NCBI RefSeq assembly: GCF_018998565.1 | Contig: NZ_JAHNZO010000018.1 | Span: forward strand, 62,001-126,000 | Length of the DNA stretch: 64,000 nt | Reading direction: 5' to 3' | DNA from: Paenibacillus oleatilyticus | GTDB taxonomy: Bacteria > Bacillota > Bacilli > Paenibacillales > NBRC-103111 | Shown: one piece after another, positions 34,496 through 42,671 of the stretch | Numbering within the stretch: position 1 is the stretch's first letter | Layout of the letters: every line of letters begins with the position of its first letter | Program-made: the position numbers and the translations under genes | The notes under the pieces: generated by a model | What the model saw: the letters and a program-made list of their open reading frames with translations, nothing else | Database searches by the model: none | Told to the model about the DNA's origin: nothing

Positions 34496-35851
34496 CTATT
34501 TCAGCAATTTCTCTTCGGACGATCCTAAACTAACGCTTTTTTCGCTATTTCGGAAGGCTCCTGTATTATCGTCCCTTCCCTGCAGCAAATATTTGGCGTT
34601 TCCTGTGCCTATGCCGTTAGCCGCCGTTTTCGACAATTCTCCGAGTTCCCCTCCCTTCAAGCGGTTGACGATCAATCCCAGCTTCATGTCTTTAAAATCC
34701 GACAGCATTGCCGTATCGCCGTCGCTATCTCCGGCCACGAAGATCGGCCCGTGCCCGTATTTGGATACCAGAAAACGCTCGATCGTCTTCGTCTTTCCTT
34801 TGCCCTGCGTCTGGTCGTACCCTTTGCGATATTCCGGCTGGATGACGCCCGCCGAATCCCGTTCCAGCTCCATTGCCAGAACGTGATCCTCCGGAAGGGA
34901 ATAGCCGTATTTCGGATTCGACGCAAATTCTTTGACCACATCGATGAAGGAAGCCGAGCATACGTAGACGTCGATTCCGTTATCCATGAACGTTTTATAC
35001 AGATTTTGCTGCTCCGCGAACGCCCGCAAGCCGGTTTTGATCTTCACTTCGACAACGCCCGCTTGACCCGGCAGCTCGCCCGGACTGGTCAGCGTTTTTT
35101 CGCCGATGGCGTCCTGCAGATTGTAATCGATGGAGGCTCCCGCTAATTGACGCACTTCCTTCTCCGTCATCCCGGCGAACAAATACGTCACCCAGGGATA
35201 GCTGACATCCGGGCTGAAAGTTCCTCCGATCGCTTCGTAAAGATATCTGGCCTTGGCGACAAAATCTTGATATTGCGGAGTTGCTTTGATTTCCTCCAAA
35301 GATTTGGTTCCCTTGAACCCCTTGTAGTTTTCATAAAGATACTTGTAATCCGCGCCCAGATCTTCGCTGATGAGGTCGATCTGGACAGGCTTCCCAGCCT
35401 TATTATTGAATTCTTTCTTGAAATTATCCTTCGGAATATTCTTTTTGATTGCGCTTACAAATTGTTCCGGCGTCATTTTAAACTGCAAGTTCGTAAGCTG
35501 GTACGTCAACAAGGTTTCTTCGACATCGTTGAATGCGGAGGTGTTGTCCCAATCGAAGACGGCGTAAGGCCTTTTGTCCTTGTTATAGCTTTTGCTGCGG
35601 ATGCCGTAGTCGTCGATTAAGGCTTGAATCGCTTTGTGATTGGCCGGGGCCCAATGCAGAAGGGCCAGTTGTTGCGAAGGGGACGGCGCAGGTTGTTCCG
35701 CTTGGGTCTTGACTTCCTGCTGCGTTGTGGTCGATGGGCTGCAGCCTGCCGACAAGCTTACGAATGCGGCGGCTAATATCGAAACGACCGCTTTGGTTGT
35801 TTTGACGCTTCCCGATGGTCTTTCCGTTCTCTTAGGTTCGGCCAGCCTCAT
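34496..35851 (-). CDS. HAD lipoprotein phosphatase, phosphorylcholine phosphatase-like
   Basis: This 451-residue secreted HAD hydrolase has an unusually long basic N-region, a hydrophobic stretch and a lipobox (LSAGC, Cys near residue 37), so it is probably a membrane-anchored lipoprotein. Motif I is FDWDNTSAFND (nucleophile Asp and acid Asp), motif II is in VYVCSASF and motif III/IV is FVAGDSDGDTAML. The WAPANHKAI and FDWDNTS sections resemble Pseudomonas phosphorylcholine phosphatase, which releases choline from phosphocholine. Coupling to an ethanolamine-type permease supports a phosphoethanolamine or phosphocholine substrate. GGGAGA ahead of ATG 35851 sets the start. Confidence 0.82.
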   Translation of the reverse strand: MRLAEPKRTERPSGSVKTTKAVVSILAAAFVSLSAGCSPSTTTQQEVKTQAEQPAPSPSQQLALLHWAPANHKAIQALIDDYGIRSKSYNKDKRPYAVFDWDNTSAFNDVEETLLTYQLTNLQFKMTPEQFVSAIKKNIPKDNFKKEFNNKAGKPVQIDLISEDLGADYKYLYENYKGFKGTKSLEEIKATPQYQDFVAKARYLYEAIGGTFSPDVSYPWVTYLFAGMTEKEVRQLAGASIDYNLQDAIGEKTLTSPGELPGQAGVVEVKIKTGLRAFAEQQNLYKTFMDNGIDVYVCSASFIDVVKEFASNPKYGYSLPEDHVLAMELERDSAGVIQPEYRKGYDQTQGKGKTKTIERFLVSKYGHGPIFVAGDSDGDTAMLSDFKDMKLGLIVNRLKGGELGELSKTAANGIGTGNAKYLLQGRDDNTGAFRNSEKSVSLGSSEEKLLK

Positions 35852-35899
35852 ACTTTATCTCCCGCCCTTTCTGGTTCTGATCCCAATCGTTCCGGAAAC

Positions 35900-35949
35900 A
35901 AAAAAATGCCTTGGAGCAGAAGCGAAATTACACACTTCTGCAGCCAGGC
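35900..35949 (-). terminator. Terminator of the lacI gene
   Basis: On the minus strand GCCTGG-CTGCAGAAG pairs with CTTCTGCTCC-AAGGC, followed by ATTTTTTTG, between the lacI and phosphatase genes. Confidence 0.7.
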
Positions 35950-36023
35950 ACCGTTGCCCCGTTTATCCACTTGTATAAAAAGATATTAAAACACAACCGT
36001 CCGAATTTGCAACATTAATTTTT

Positions 36024-37043
36024 TTAGAAAATTTCGCCGTTTGCATTTTTTACCGTATCGCGGGCGACGATTTGATGCGGAAGATACGTTCTAAGTGTGG
36101 CCGGACCCGCTCCGTCCAGCACTTCCTGAAGCGTTCGCACGGCCTTGTAGCCAATCTCGTAAATCGGCTGGGCGACGGTCGTCAACCGCGGCAGCGACAT
36201 GCTGGCGATTCTCGTGTTGTCCAGCCCTAGGACGGACACCTCGTCGGGCACCCGGATACCGCTGCGATAAAGAAAATAAATCGCCCCCAGCGCCATCTCG
36301 TCACTTGCCGCGAACACGGCGGTCAGCTCCGGATTTTTGGTCCACAGTCTCTCCATCGCTGCATAGCCGTCGTCATAACGGTAATTCCCGAACTCTACAC
36401 ACCGGGTGGAATCGAAGTCAAGCTCGTTTGTTCTCATCGCCCGCATGAAGCCCTGCAGACGGGACATTCCAGCGATCGGGTCCAAGTGCGGTCCGCTAAT
36501 CATGGCGATCCGCCGGTGCCCGCAATCGATCAAATATTGCGCCGCATCGAAGCCGGCCTGCTCGTCGTCGATTTTGACCGAAGGAATGGCGTATTCCAGA
36601 CTTTGCGTGGAAGCCAGCACGACCGGCAAGCCGAGCTGATTGAAGATGTCGTAATAATCGGGATAGACCGGCTCACTGGTGAACACGAAGCCGTCGATCT
36701 GCTTTTCCTTCATGCTCCGGAGCGCCGAGATCATCCGCTGCTTGTCCTTATCGGTGTTGCAGATGATAATGTTATGCCCGAATTCCTGCGCCGCATCCTC
36801 CATGCCGCGGAACATTTCGGCGTAATAATAATTGGAAATATCAGGAATTAAAATCCCCAATGTTTTCGTCTTCTTATGGATCAGGCCTCTTGCCAAAGCA
36901 TTGGGGTGATATTTCAATTGTTCGATCGCGCGGAGAACCCGTTCCCTTTTGTCCTTCGAGACTTTGTCCGGCGCATTCAACACCCGCGAAATGGTGCTTA
37001 TGGACACGCCCGCCAGTTTTGCAACATCTTTTATCGTAGCCAT
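36024..37043 (-). CDS. LacI-family repressor of the maltose phosphorylase locus
   Basis: This 339-residue protein starts with a LacI helix-turn-helix (IKDVAKLAGVSISTISRVLN) and hinge helix (NALARGL) and continues with a periplasmic-binding-protein-like sugar domain (LGILIPDISNYYYAEMFRG, DEMALGAIYFL, TVAQPIYEIG). It is the last of three minus-strand genes with beta-phosphoglucomutase and maltose phosphorylase. Three AAAAGNTTTTC-type palindromes, two upstream of the phosphorylase gene and one just upstream of this gene, are its likely operators, implying repression of the locus and autoregulation. The inducer is presumably maltose or a derivative. Confidence 0.92.
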   Translation of the reverse strand: MATIKDVAKLAGVSISTISRVLNAPDKVSKDKRERVLRAIEQLKYHPNALARGLIHKKTKTLGILIPDISNYYYAEMFRGMEDAAQEFGHNIIICNTDKDKQRMISALRSMKEKQIDGFVFTSEPVYPDYYDIFNQLGLPVVLASTQSLEYAIPSVKIDDEQAGFDAAQYLIDCGHRRIAMISGPHLDPIAGMSRLQGFMRAMRTNELDFDSTRCVEFGNYRYDDGYAAMERLWTKNPELTAVFAASDEMALGAIYFLYRSGIRVPDEVSVLGLDNTRIASMSLPRLTTVAQPIYEIGYKAVRTLQEVLDGAGPATLRTYLPHQIVARDTVKNANGEIF

Positions 37044-37076
37044 AATATACTACTCTCCCGATTCAGGGGAATGAGC

Positions 37077-37092
37077 ATGAAAAGGTTTTCAT
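37077..37092 (-). promoter_or_regulatory. LacI-type operator upstream of lacI
   Basis: ATGAAAAGGTTTTCAT is a palindrome with a single central mismatch, 34 bp before the lacI start codon. It shares the GAAAAG-TTTTC core with the two sites ahead of the phosphorylase gene. Confidence 0.65.
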
Positions 37093-37154
37093 ACCTGTTT
37101 CATTGTAAATGATTTGGCATTCGTCGTCAAATCGCCCGAAAGGTGACTATCCGT

Positions 37155-37820
37155 TTAGCGAACCAGCGGCAAGATGGCTTCCAAGGAAAGCTCGGCCGTG
37201 CTTTCGTACACCAGGTCGGCATGGGCGAACAGCTCCTTCGCGCCGATTGCCACCGCGAACATGCCCGCTCCTTTAATCGCTTCTACTCCTGCTGCCGCGT
37301 CTTCGACGCCAATGCAAGCGCCGGGCTCCACTTCCAGCAAATGAGCGGCTTTTAAAAAGATTTCGGGGTCCGGCTTGCCGCGCAGCACCGTCTTGGCATC
37401 TACAATCGCGTGAAACTTGTCTTTGAGACCGAGCGATTCCAGAACCGCAAACGCGTTTTTGCTGGCGGACGCCAGTCCGATCTTGAGCCCTTGGGCCTCA
37501 ATCTCGGCAATAAATTCGTTGATGCCCGGCAATACGTCCGCAGGACTAATATTTTGAATCAAGGTCAAATAATGCTCGTTCTTTTTGTCCGCCAGCGCGT
37601 TTTTTTGTTCCTCGGTATAATCGTGCGCTTTGCCGCCGAGCACGAGAATTTTTTCCAGCGATTCCATCCGGGAGATCCCTTTCAGCTCCTCGTTGAATTC
37701 GCGCGTAAACGGGATGGACAGCTCCCCGGCCAGCGCCTTCCATGCCTCGTAATGGTATTCGGCCGTATCCGTAATGACGCCGTCAAGATCGAAAATAACC
37801 GCTTGCACCGGTGTGTTCAT
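37155..37820 (-). CDS. pgmB: Beta-phosphoglucomutase
   Basis: This 221-residue HAD enzyme converts beta-glucose 1-phosphate to glucose 6-phosphate. It has the DLDGVITDTAEYHYEAWKAL signature (nucleophile and acid/base Asp), the cap-domain helix GISRMESLEKIL, GLASASKN and the metal-binding GVEDAAAGVEAI. The ATG at 37820 follows AAGGGG. It lies 42 bp downstream of the GH65 gene, which supplies its substrate: maltose phosphorylase yields beta-glucose 1-phosphate and glucose. The pair is a standard maltose phosphorolysis route. Confidence 0.96.
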   Translation of the reverse strand: MNTPVQAVIFDLDGVITDTAEYHYEAWKALAGELSIPFTREFNEELKGISRMESLEKILVLGGKAHDYTEEQKNALADKKNEHYLTLIQNISPADVLPGINEFIAEIEAQGLKIGLASASKNAFAVLESLGLKDKFHAIVDAKTVLRGKPDPEIFLKAAHLLEVEPGACIGVEDAAAGVEAIKGAGMFAVAIGAKELFAHADLVYESTAELSLEAILPLVR

Positions 37821-37862
37821 GTTCTGCTTCCCCTTTCCATAAATCAAGCTTGGGCCGCTCGG

Positions 37863-40139
37863 TTAGTTTGCTTTCAAGGCCTGCTCCAACGGCCGATTGT
37901 GCTGCAGCGTCACGTCGTCCCCGTACAGCTTGAGCGTCAGCGCTTCGCCTGCTTCCAGCGTAAGCCGGATGCTTTGACGGTCGACATCCACGGCCAGCTT
38001 GCGTCCGCGGTATTGAAGCCGGAACGAGTACCGGTCCCACTGCCCCGGAATTGCAGGAGCCAGCGATAGCCCGCTCTCTTTCAAGCGCAAGCCGGCAAAG
38101 CCGTAAACGATCGACATCCAGGTGCCGCCCATGTTCGCCATATGCAGGCCGTCCTTGGTATTGCCATGCGTGTTATCGAGATCCAGACGAGCCGTTTCGA
38201 TAAAATAATCGTAAGCTTTGGCATCGTATCCCAGCTTGGAGGCCATAATACTGAAAATGCAGGAAGACAGCGACGAATCATGGGTCGTGATCTTCTCGTA
38301 ATAGGTATAAGAGTTGCGGATCGTCTCCAGCTCCTGCTCGTCCTCCAACAGGAAATGCGCGAGCACCGTATCCGCTTGCTTGCACACCTGGTAACGGTAG
38401 AGCGTCAAAGGATGGTAATGCAGCAGCAGCGGGTATTTCTCTTCCGGCGTGTTTTCAAAATCCCAAACCGCTTTTTGCAGGAACGTATCGTCCTGGGGGT
38501 TAATGTTCAGCGCCGGATCGTACGGCAGGTATATACATTCCGCCGCCTGTTGCCATGCCTCCGCCTCCTGCTTCGTCACATTCAGCCGCGCGCACAACCG
38601 GTCTAATGTTGCCGGGGCAATTTCGGCCAGCAGTCCGTATGCCTTGGCCGCCCACTTCAGATTATGCTTGGCCATGACGTTGGTATAGTAGTTGTTGTTA
38701 ACAACGCACGTATATTCGTCGGGACCGGTCACATTGTCGATCCGGAACTCGCCGTTCAAATAATGGCCCATATCCAGCCACAGACGCGCCGTTTCGAACA
38801 GCAATTCGGCACCATACGTCTTCATGAATTCGTCGTCTTGGGTGCCGAGATAATACTGGATGTAGCTGTAGGCGATATCCCCGCTAATATGATACTGGGC
38901 CGTGCCCGACGGGAAGAACGACGAGCATTCCGTCCCGGAAATCGTGCGCCATGGGAACAAGGCTCCTTGCTTATGCCCCATTTCTTTGGCCCGGGCCCGG
39001 GCCTGATCCAAGGTCGAATAACGGTAAATCAGCAGTTGGCGGGCAATTTCCGGCTTCGTCATCAGAAAGACCGGGAACATGTAAATTTCCGTATCCCAGA
39101 AATAATGGCCTTCGTAACCTTCCCCGGACAAGCCCTTGGCCGAAATATTGCTGTATTCGTCCCGGCCGACCGACTGGAGCAGATGATAGAGGTTGAAGCG
39201 GATGCCTTCCTGCAGGCTGCCGTCTCCTTCGATATGGATGTCGGCGTTTGCCCAAAAGTCGTCGAGGTACGTTTTTTGGGCATCCAGCAGATCTTCAAAC
39301 GTCAGCCCGCCGAGCTGTTCATGTATGCCGATGGCTTGTTCAACGAGATTGTCCCGGTGGCGCAAAGTATCCGTATATACATTCCATTTCGTCACCCGAA
39401 CCGGTTCGGTCAAATGGAATGTCAGCACGGTTTCGCCGTTTGCGCTCCTGACTTCGGCCGCGCCGGATGCCGAATGACGGCTGACGCAAGCCGTTTTCAA
39501 GCCGGAAGCCAGGGTGCGGTCCACTGCGTAGACGTAGCCTTGCTTTTCTCCAGCTTCCTCCACTTGCAGACGTTTGGAATGGCCGGAGGCGACCCGGGGA
39601 TCGTTCGGATCGGCGAAGTTGGACACGTCTCCGTTGACGGTCGACACCACTTTGACCCGTCCGGTGAAATTGACCGGCTCGATCCGAAGATCGATCGCAA
39701 ACAATTCTCTCACGGTCATGGAAACGACGCGCCGGAAGTGGAGCTTCACTTCTTTGCCGCCCGGAGAACGCCAGTGCACCGTTCTTTCGGAATAGCCGCG
39801 GTCAAGGTGAAGCCGCCGCTCGTAAGCAACCGCTTCCCCGGCAAATACAGAGAACTCTTCTTCGTCGTCGCTCAAATAGATCTTGATCGTTTGCGCGTCG
39901 ATGATATTGAGCAGCTTCTGCTGGGTCCCCGGGAAGGCGTAAAGCTTTTCTCCGTAAGGGATTTCGATCACATCATGAAACGCGTTCTGATACGTGCCCC
40001 GAATCGAGACCATCTCCGGGCGGTAGCCTTCTTCAAAGTTGCCGCGAACGCCAAGATACCCGTTGCCTAAAGAAAATAAGCTTTCCAGATTCAGCAAAGC
40101 TTTCGGAGTCAATTCATTGTTCGTCAATGTCCATGTCAC
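37863..40139 (-). CDS. Family GH65 maltose phosphorylase
   Basis: This 758-residue glycoside hydrolase family 65 phosphorylase splits maltose with phosphate into glucose and beta-glucose 1-phosphate. The N-terminal beta-sandwich starts LESLFSLGNGYLGVRGNFEEG. The (alpha/alpha)6 barrel carries GEGYEGHYFWDTEIYMFPVF and the catalytic acid in DNVTGPDEYTCVVNNNYYTN. Length and the VTGPDEYT motif favour maltose phosphorylase over trehalose or kojibiose phosphorylases, though specificity in this family needs testing. It is the first gene of the operon with pgmB and lacI, behind two LacI-type palindromes. Confidence 0.93.
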   Translation of the reverse strand: MTWTLTNNELTPKALLNLESLFSLGNGYLGVRGNFEEGYRPEMVSIRGTYQNAFHDVIEIPYGEKLYAFPGTQQKLLNIIDAQTIKIYLSDDEEEFSVFAGEAVAYERRLHLDRGYSERTVHWRSPGGKEVKLHFRRVVSMTVRELFAIDLRIEPVNFTGRVKVVSTVNGDVSNFADPNDPRVASGHSKRLQVEEAGEKQGYVYAVDRTLASGLKTACVSRHSASGAAEVRSANGETVLTFHLTEPVRVTKWNVYTDTLRHRDNLVEQAIGIHEQLGGLTFEDLLDAQKTYLDDFWANADIHIEGDGSLQEGIRFNLYHLLQSVGRDEYSNISAKGLSGEGYEGHYFWDTEIYMFPVFLMTKPEIARQLLIYRYSTLDQARARAKEMGHKQGALFPWRTISGTECSSFFPSGTAQYHISGDIAYSYIQYYLGTQDDEFMKTYGAELLFETARLWLDMGHYLNGEFRIDNVTGPDEYTCVVNNNYYTNVMAKHNLKWAAKAYGLLAEIAPATLDRLCARLNVTKQEAEAWQQAAECIYLPYDPALNINPQDDTFLQKAVWDFENTPEEKYPLLLHYHPLTLYRYQVCKQADTVLAHFLLEDEQELETIRNSYTYYEKITTHDSSLSSCIFSIMASKLGYDAKAYDYFIETARLDLDNTHGNTKDGLHMANMGGTWMSIVYGFAGLRLKESGLSLAPAIPGQWDRYSFRLQYRGRKLAVDVDRQSIRLTLEAGEALTLKLYGDDVTLQHNRPLEQALKAN

Positions 40140-40170
40140 CGCTTATCACTCCCGGAACGTAAAATTAGTA

Positions 40171-40188
40171 TTTGAAAAGCTTTTCAAA
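40171..40188 (-). promoter_or_regulatory. LacI-type operator 1 of the maltose phosphorylase gene
   Basis: TTTGAAAAGCTTTTCAAA is a perfect 18-bp palindrome 31 bp before the start codon. It is positioned to block transcription or its elongation. Confidence 0.75.
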
Positions 40189-40366
40189 TTCAACCAAAGC
40201 ATGTCATCAAGCCTATCGAATCCTTCCACTCTATTATTAGTGAGATTGCAGGTAGTTGTAAAGTGGTTTTTTTCGCGGGTTTTACTTTGATTTTTGCCGT
40301 TGGACCGTGTTAGCTTAACACTATCGAGAGAAGCCACGGATTTCCCGTTTTTCGAGGCGAAATGAA

Positions 40367-40380
40367 TGAAAAGCTTTTCA
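40367..40380 (-). promoter_or_regulatory. LacI-type operator 2 of the maltose phosphorylase gene
   Basis: TGAAAAGCTTTTCA is a perfect palindrome 196 bp (centre to centre about 194) from operator 1, a spacing compatible with looping. The 380-bp gap between the phosphorylase start and the aminotransferase stop holds only these sites, the presumed promoter and a terminator. Confidence 0.7.
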
Positions 40381-40469
40381 AATCTACGCCCACATTTCCA
40401 ACCGATCGACAACTACCCGCGTATTGTCATCATGGTACTCATTGGATGGAGGCACATGTTCATAATGAA

Positions 40470-40496
40470 CAAATAGAGCTTCAAAGTTGAAGCTCT
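40470..40496 (-). terminator. Terminator of the mocR-ddl-aminotransferase operon
   Basis: GAGCTTCAAAGTTGAAGCTC (40476-40495) is a perfect palindrome; on the minus strand it is followed by TATTTGTTC. Confidence 0.6.
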
Positions 40497-40522
40497 CTCC
40501 AGTTCCATGTGCTGAATTATCA

Positions 40523-41707
40523 TCAAACCGGCTGCATCACCTGCATAAACCTTCCCATCCGTTCCAGCGCCTTCTCCAAATCGACGAGCGAGGTTGCATA
40601 GGAACAGCGAATAAAACCCTCTCCTCCTGATCCAAATACATGTCCCGGTACAACCGCCACCTTCGCTTCCTCCAGCAGCCGAAGAGCGAACCGCTCGGAT
40701 GACATGCCGGTAGAAGCCATGGAAGGGAAAGCATAGAAAGCCCCCTCAGGCTCGTGACAGACCAGCCCGATTGCATTCAAGCCGGCCACAAACAGCTTGC
40801 GGCGTTCATTGTAGCTCGCCATCATCTCATCCTTGGCAGCCAAGCCATGACGCAAGGATTCAAGCGCGGCAATCTGTGCAATGGTGGGAGCACACATGGC
40901 CGTGTACTGGTGAATTTTCAGCATGCCGGCAATCAGCTCACGCGGTCCGCACGCATAGCCTATCCGCCAGCCTGTCATCGCGAACGCTTTGGAAAAGCCG
41001 CTGATGACAATCGTACGCTCCTTCATGCCTGGCAAGGAGGCGATACTGACATGCCTCCTCCCATAAGTTAGTTCGGCATAGACTTCATCCGAAATGACAA
41101 CCAGATTATGTTTCATAACGAGCTCTGCGATCGGCAGCCAATCCTGCTCTGTCATAACTGTTCCGGTCGGATTACACGGATAATTGATCATCAAAACCTT
41201 TGAATGAGGCGTAATTGCCGCTTGCAGCGCTTGCGGGGTAAGCTTGAACTGTTCCTCTGCCGCAGCCGCCACCTCCACGATTTTACCGCCATGCAGATGG
41301 GTAATCGGTTCATAGGCAATGTAGCTTGGCGCCGGAATCAGCACCTCGTCACCTGGATCGATCACTGCCCGCAGCGCCAGGTCGACGGCTTCACTGCTCC
41401 CTACTGTCACGATGATTTCCTGCTCGGGGTCGTAGGAAAGCGCGAAGCTGTTGGCAAAATAAGCCGAGAGCTCCTCCCGCAGCTCCATCAGGCCGGCATT
41501 CGAAGTATATTTCGTCTGCCCTTCACGCAATGCCTGAATGCAAGCTTCACGTACCTTTTCCGGGGTAACGAAATCTGGCTCTCCGACTCCAAGGGCGATT
41601 GTATCTCCGCCTGCCGCATTCAGATCAAAAAAAGCGCGTATGCCCGATGGCCGAATATCCCGTACACGCGAGGATAAAAACCGCCCTGTACCCTCTTTAC
41701 TAAGCAT
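40523..41707 (-). CDS. Class I/II PLP-dependent aminotransferase
   Basis: This 394-residue fold-type I aminotransferase shows the motifs GVGEPDFVTPEKV, NYPCNPTGTV and the Schiff-base lysine in SGFSKAFAMTGWRIGYA. The ATG at 41707 overlaps the end of the ligase gene by 8 bp with GGGGG upstream, so the genes are coupled. The family includes aspartate, alanine and N-acetyl-diaminopimelate aminotransferases (PatA type). Coupling to a D-alanine-D-alanine ligase gene suggests a role in alanine or cell-wall amino acid supply, but specificity cannot be read. Confidence 0.88.
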   Translation of the reverse strand: MLSKEGTGRFLSSRVRDIRPSGIRAFFDLNAAGGDTIALGVGEPDFVTPEKVREACIQALREGQTKYTSNAGLMELREELSAYFANSFALSYDPEQEIIVTVGSSEAVDLALRAVIDPGDEVLIPAPSYIAYEPITHLHGGKIVEVAAAAEEQFKLTPQALQAAITPHSKVLMINYPCNPTGTVMTEQDWLPIAELVMKHNLVVISDEVYAELTYGRRHVSIASLPGMKERTIVISGFSKAFAMTGWRIGYACGPRELIAGMLKIHQYTAMCAPTIAQIAALESLRHGLAAKDEMMASYNERRKLFVAGLNAIGLVCHEPEGAFYAFPSMASTGMSSERFALRLLEEAKVAVVPGHVFGSGGEGFIRCSYATSLVDLEKALERMGRFMQVMQPV

Positions 41708-42641
41708 GCCGCACCATCCCCCATTCCAGTTCCCGCTCATGAAGCGAGCTGGCAATAATACGGTCCAGCAGTTGGGTAAAGGTTACACCCGCAGCCGCCG
41801 CACTCTTCGGAAGCAGGCTGCCCGCGGTCATTCCCGGTAAAGTGTTCACTTCCAGCACGTAAGGCGTATCCTGACACAAAATCATATCGACCCTTGCATA
41901 AACCTTGCATTGCAGCAGCCGGTAGCTGGTCAGCGCCGCCTCGCGCACACGCTGCTCAATAACGGGAAGAAGCTGGATCACCTTTTCCTCAGCGCCGCCG
42001 GCCTCATATTTCGCTTTGTAGTCGAACCACTCCGAATGCGCGGAGCGAATACCGATTATCGGCCATACCTCGCCATCCACGATCGGGCAGGTGAGCTCCG
42101 TCCCTTGAATATAGGGCTCAATCAAGATCGCTTGATCCAAGCTGCAAGCCTCCTGAACAGCCGGCAGCAGCTCCTTCTCATTATGAACAAGCTGGATGCC
42201 GATGCTGGATCCCCCCGTATTCGGCTTCACAATAACCGGATAGCCCAGCCGCTCCACCGCCTGCGGATCATAATCGTCCATCCCCTGCCAGCAAAGGCCT
42301 GCAGGCGTATGCACACCCGCTGCCTTCAGCAGCATCTTGGTCAGGTGCTTATTCATGCATAGACTGCTAGCCAGGACACCGCTGCCTGTATATGGAATGC
42401 CCAGCGTCTCCAGCGCTCCCTGCACCGTACCGTCCTCGCCATATTGGCCATGCAGCGCCAGCAGCGCGAGATCGATGCCTGCCTGCTGAACCTGTGCGAT
42501 TAAATCCGCTCGCTGATCGATCACAATGGGAACCACCTCATAGCGGCTGCGATCCAAATGATGGATCATCTCCTGACCTGTCAGCAGAGAAACCTCACGC
42601 TCAGAGGAAATACCGCCCATAATAACGCCAATTTTCATCAT
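41700..42641 (-). CDS. ddl: D-alanine-D-alanine ligase
   Basis: This 313-residue ATP-grasp enzyme joins two D-alanines for peptidoglycan. It starts KIGVIMGGISSEREVSLLTG, has the ALHGQYGEDGTVQGALE and PYTGSGVLASSLCMNK stretches, ATP-grasp motifs (PVIVKPNTGGSSIGI) and metal-binding EVNTLPGMTAGSLLPK. The start is ATG 42641 or the adjacent 42638. It lies 30 bp after a MocR-type regulator. In Brevibacillus the MocR protein DdlR activates a ddl gene, and the same logic fits here. Because many Paenibacillaceae carry an additional housekeeping ddl, this may be an inducible second copy. Confidence 0.92.
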   Translation of the reverse strand: MMKIGVIMGGISSEREVSLLTGQEMIHHLDRSRYEVVPIVIDQRADLIAQVQQAGIDLALLALHGQYGEDGTVQGALETLGIPYTGSGVLASSLCMNKHLTKMLLKAAGVHTPAGLCWQGMDDYDPQAVERLGYPVIVKPNTGGSSIGIQLVHNEKELLPAVQEACSLDQAILIEPYIQGTELTCPIVDGEVWPIIGIRSAHSEWFDYKAKYEAGGAEEKVIQLLPVIEQRVREAALTSYRLLQCKVYARVDMILCQDTPYVLEVNTLPGMTAGSLLPKSAAAAGVTFTQLLDRIIASSLHERELEWGMVRHA

Positions 42642-42671
42642 GACACCTCATTTTAGCTCTTTTCTTCATCG

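Noticed and set aside
38664-40070. A 468-codon plus-strand frame opposite the maltose phosphorylase gene
   Set aside because: Same reason: the minus-strand enzyme with all GH65 motifs explains the region.
40142-40522. A mobile palindromic element in the maltose phosphorylase upstream region
   Set aside because: The two palindromes match the site upstream of lacI and fit LacI operators; there are no flanking duplications.
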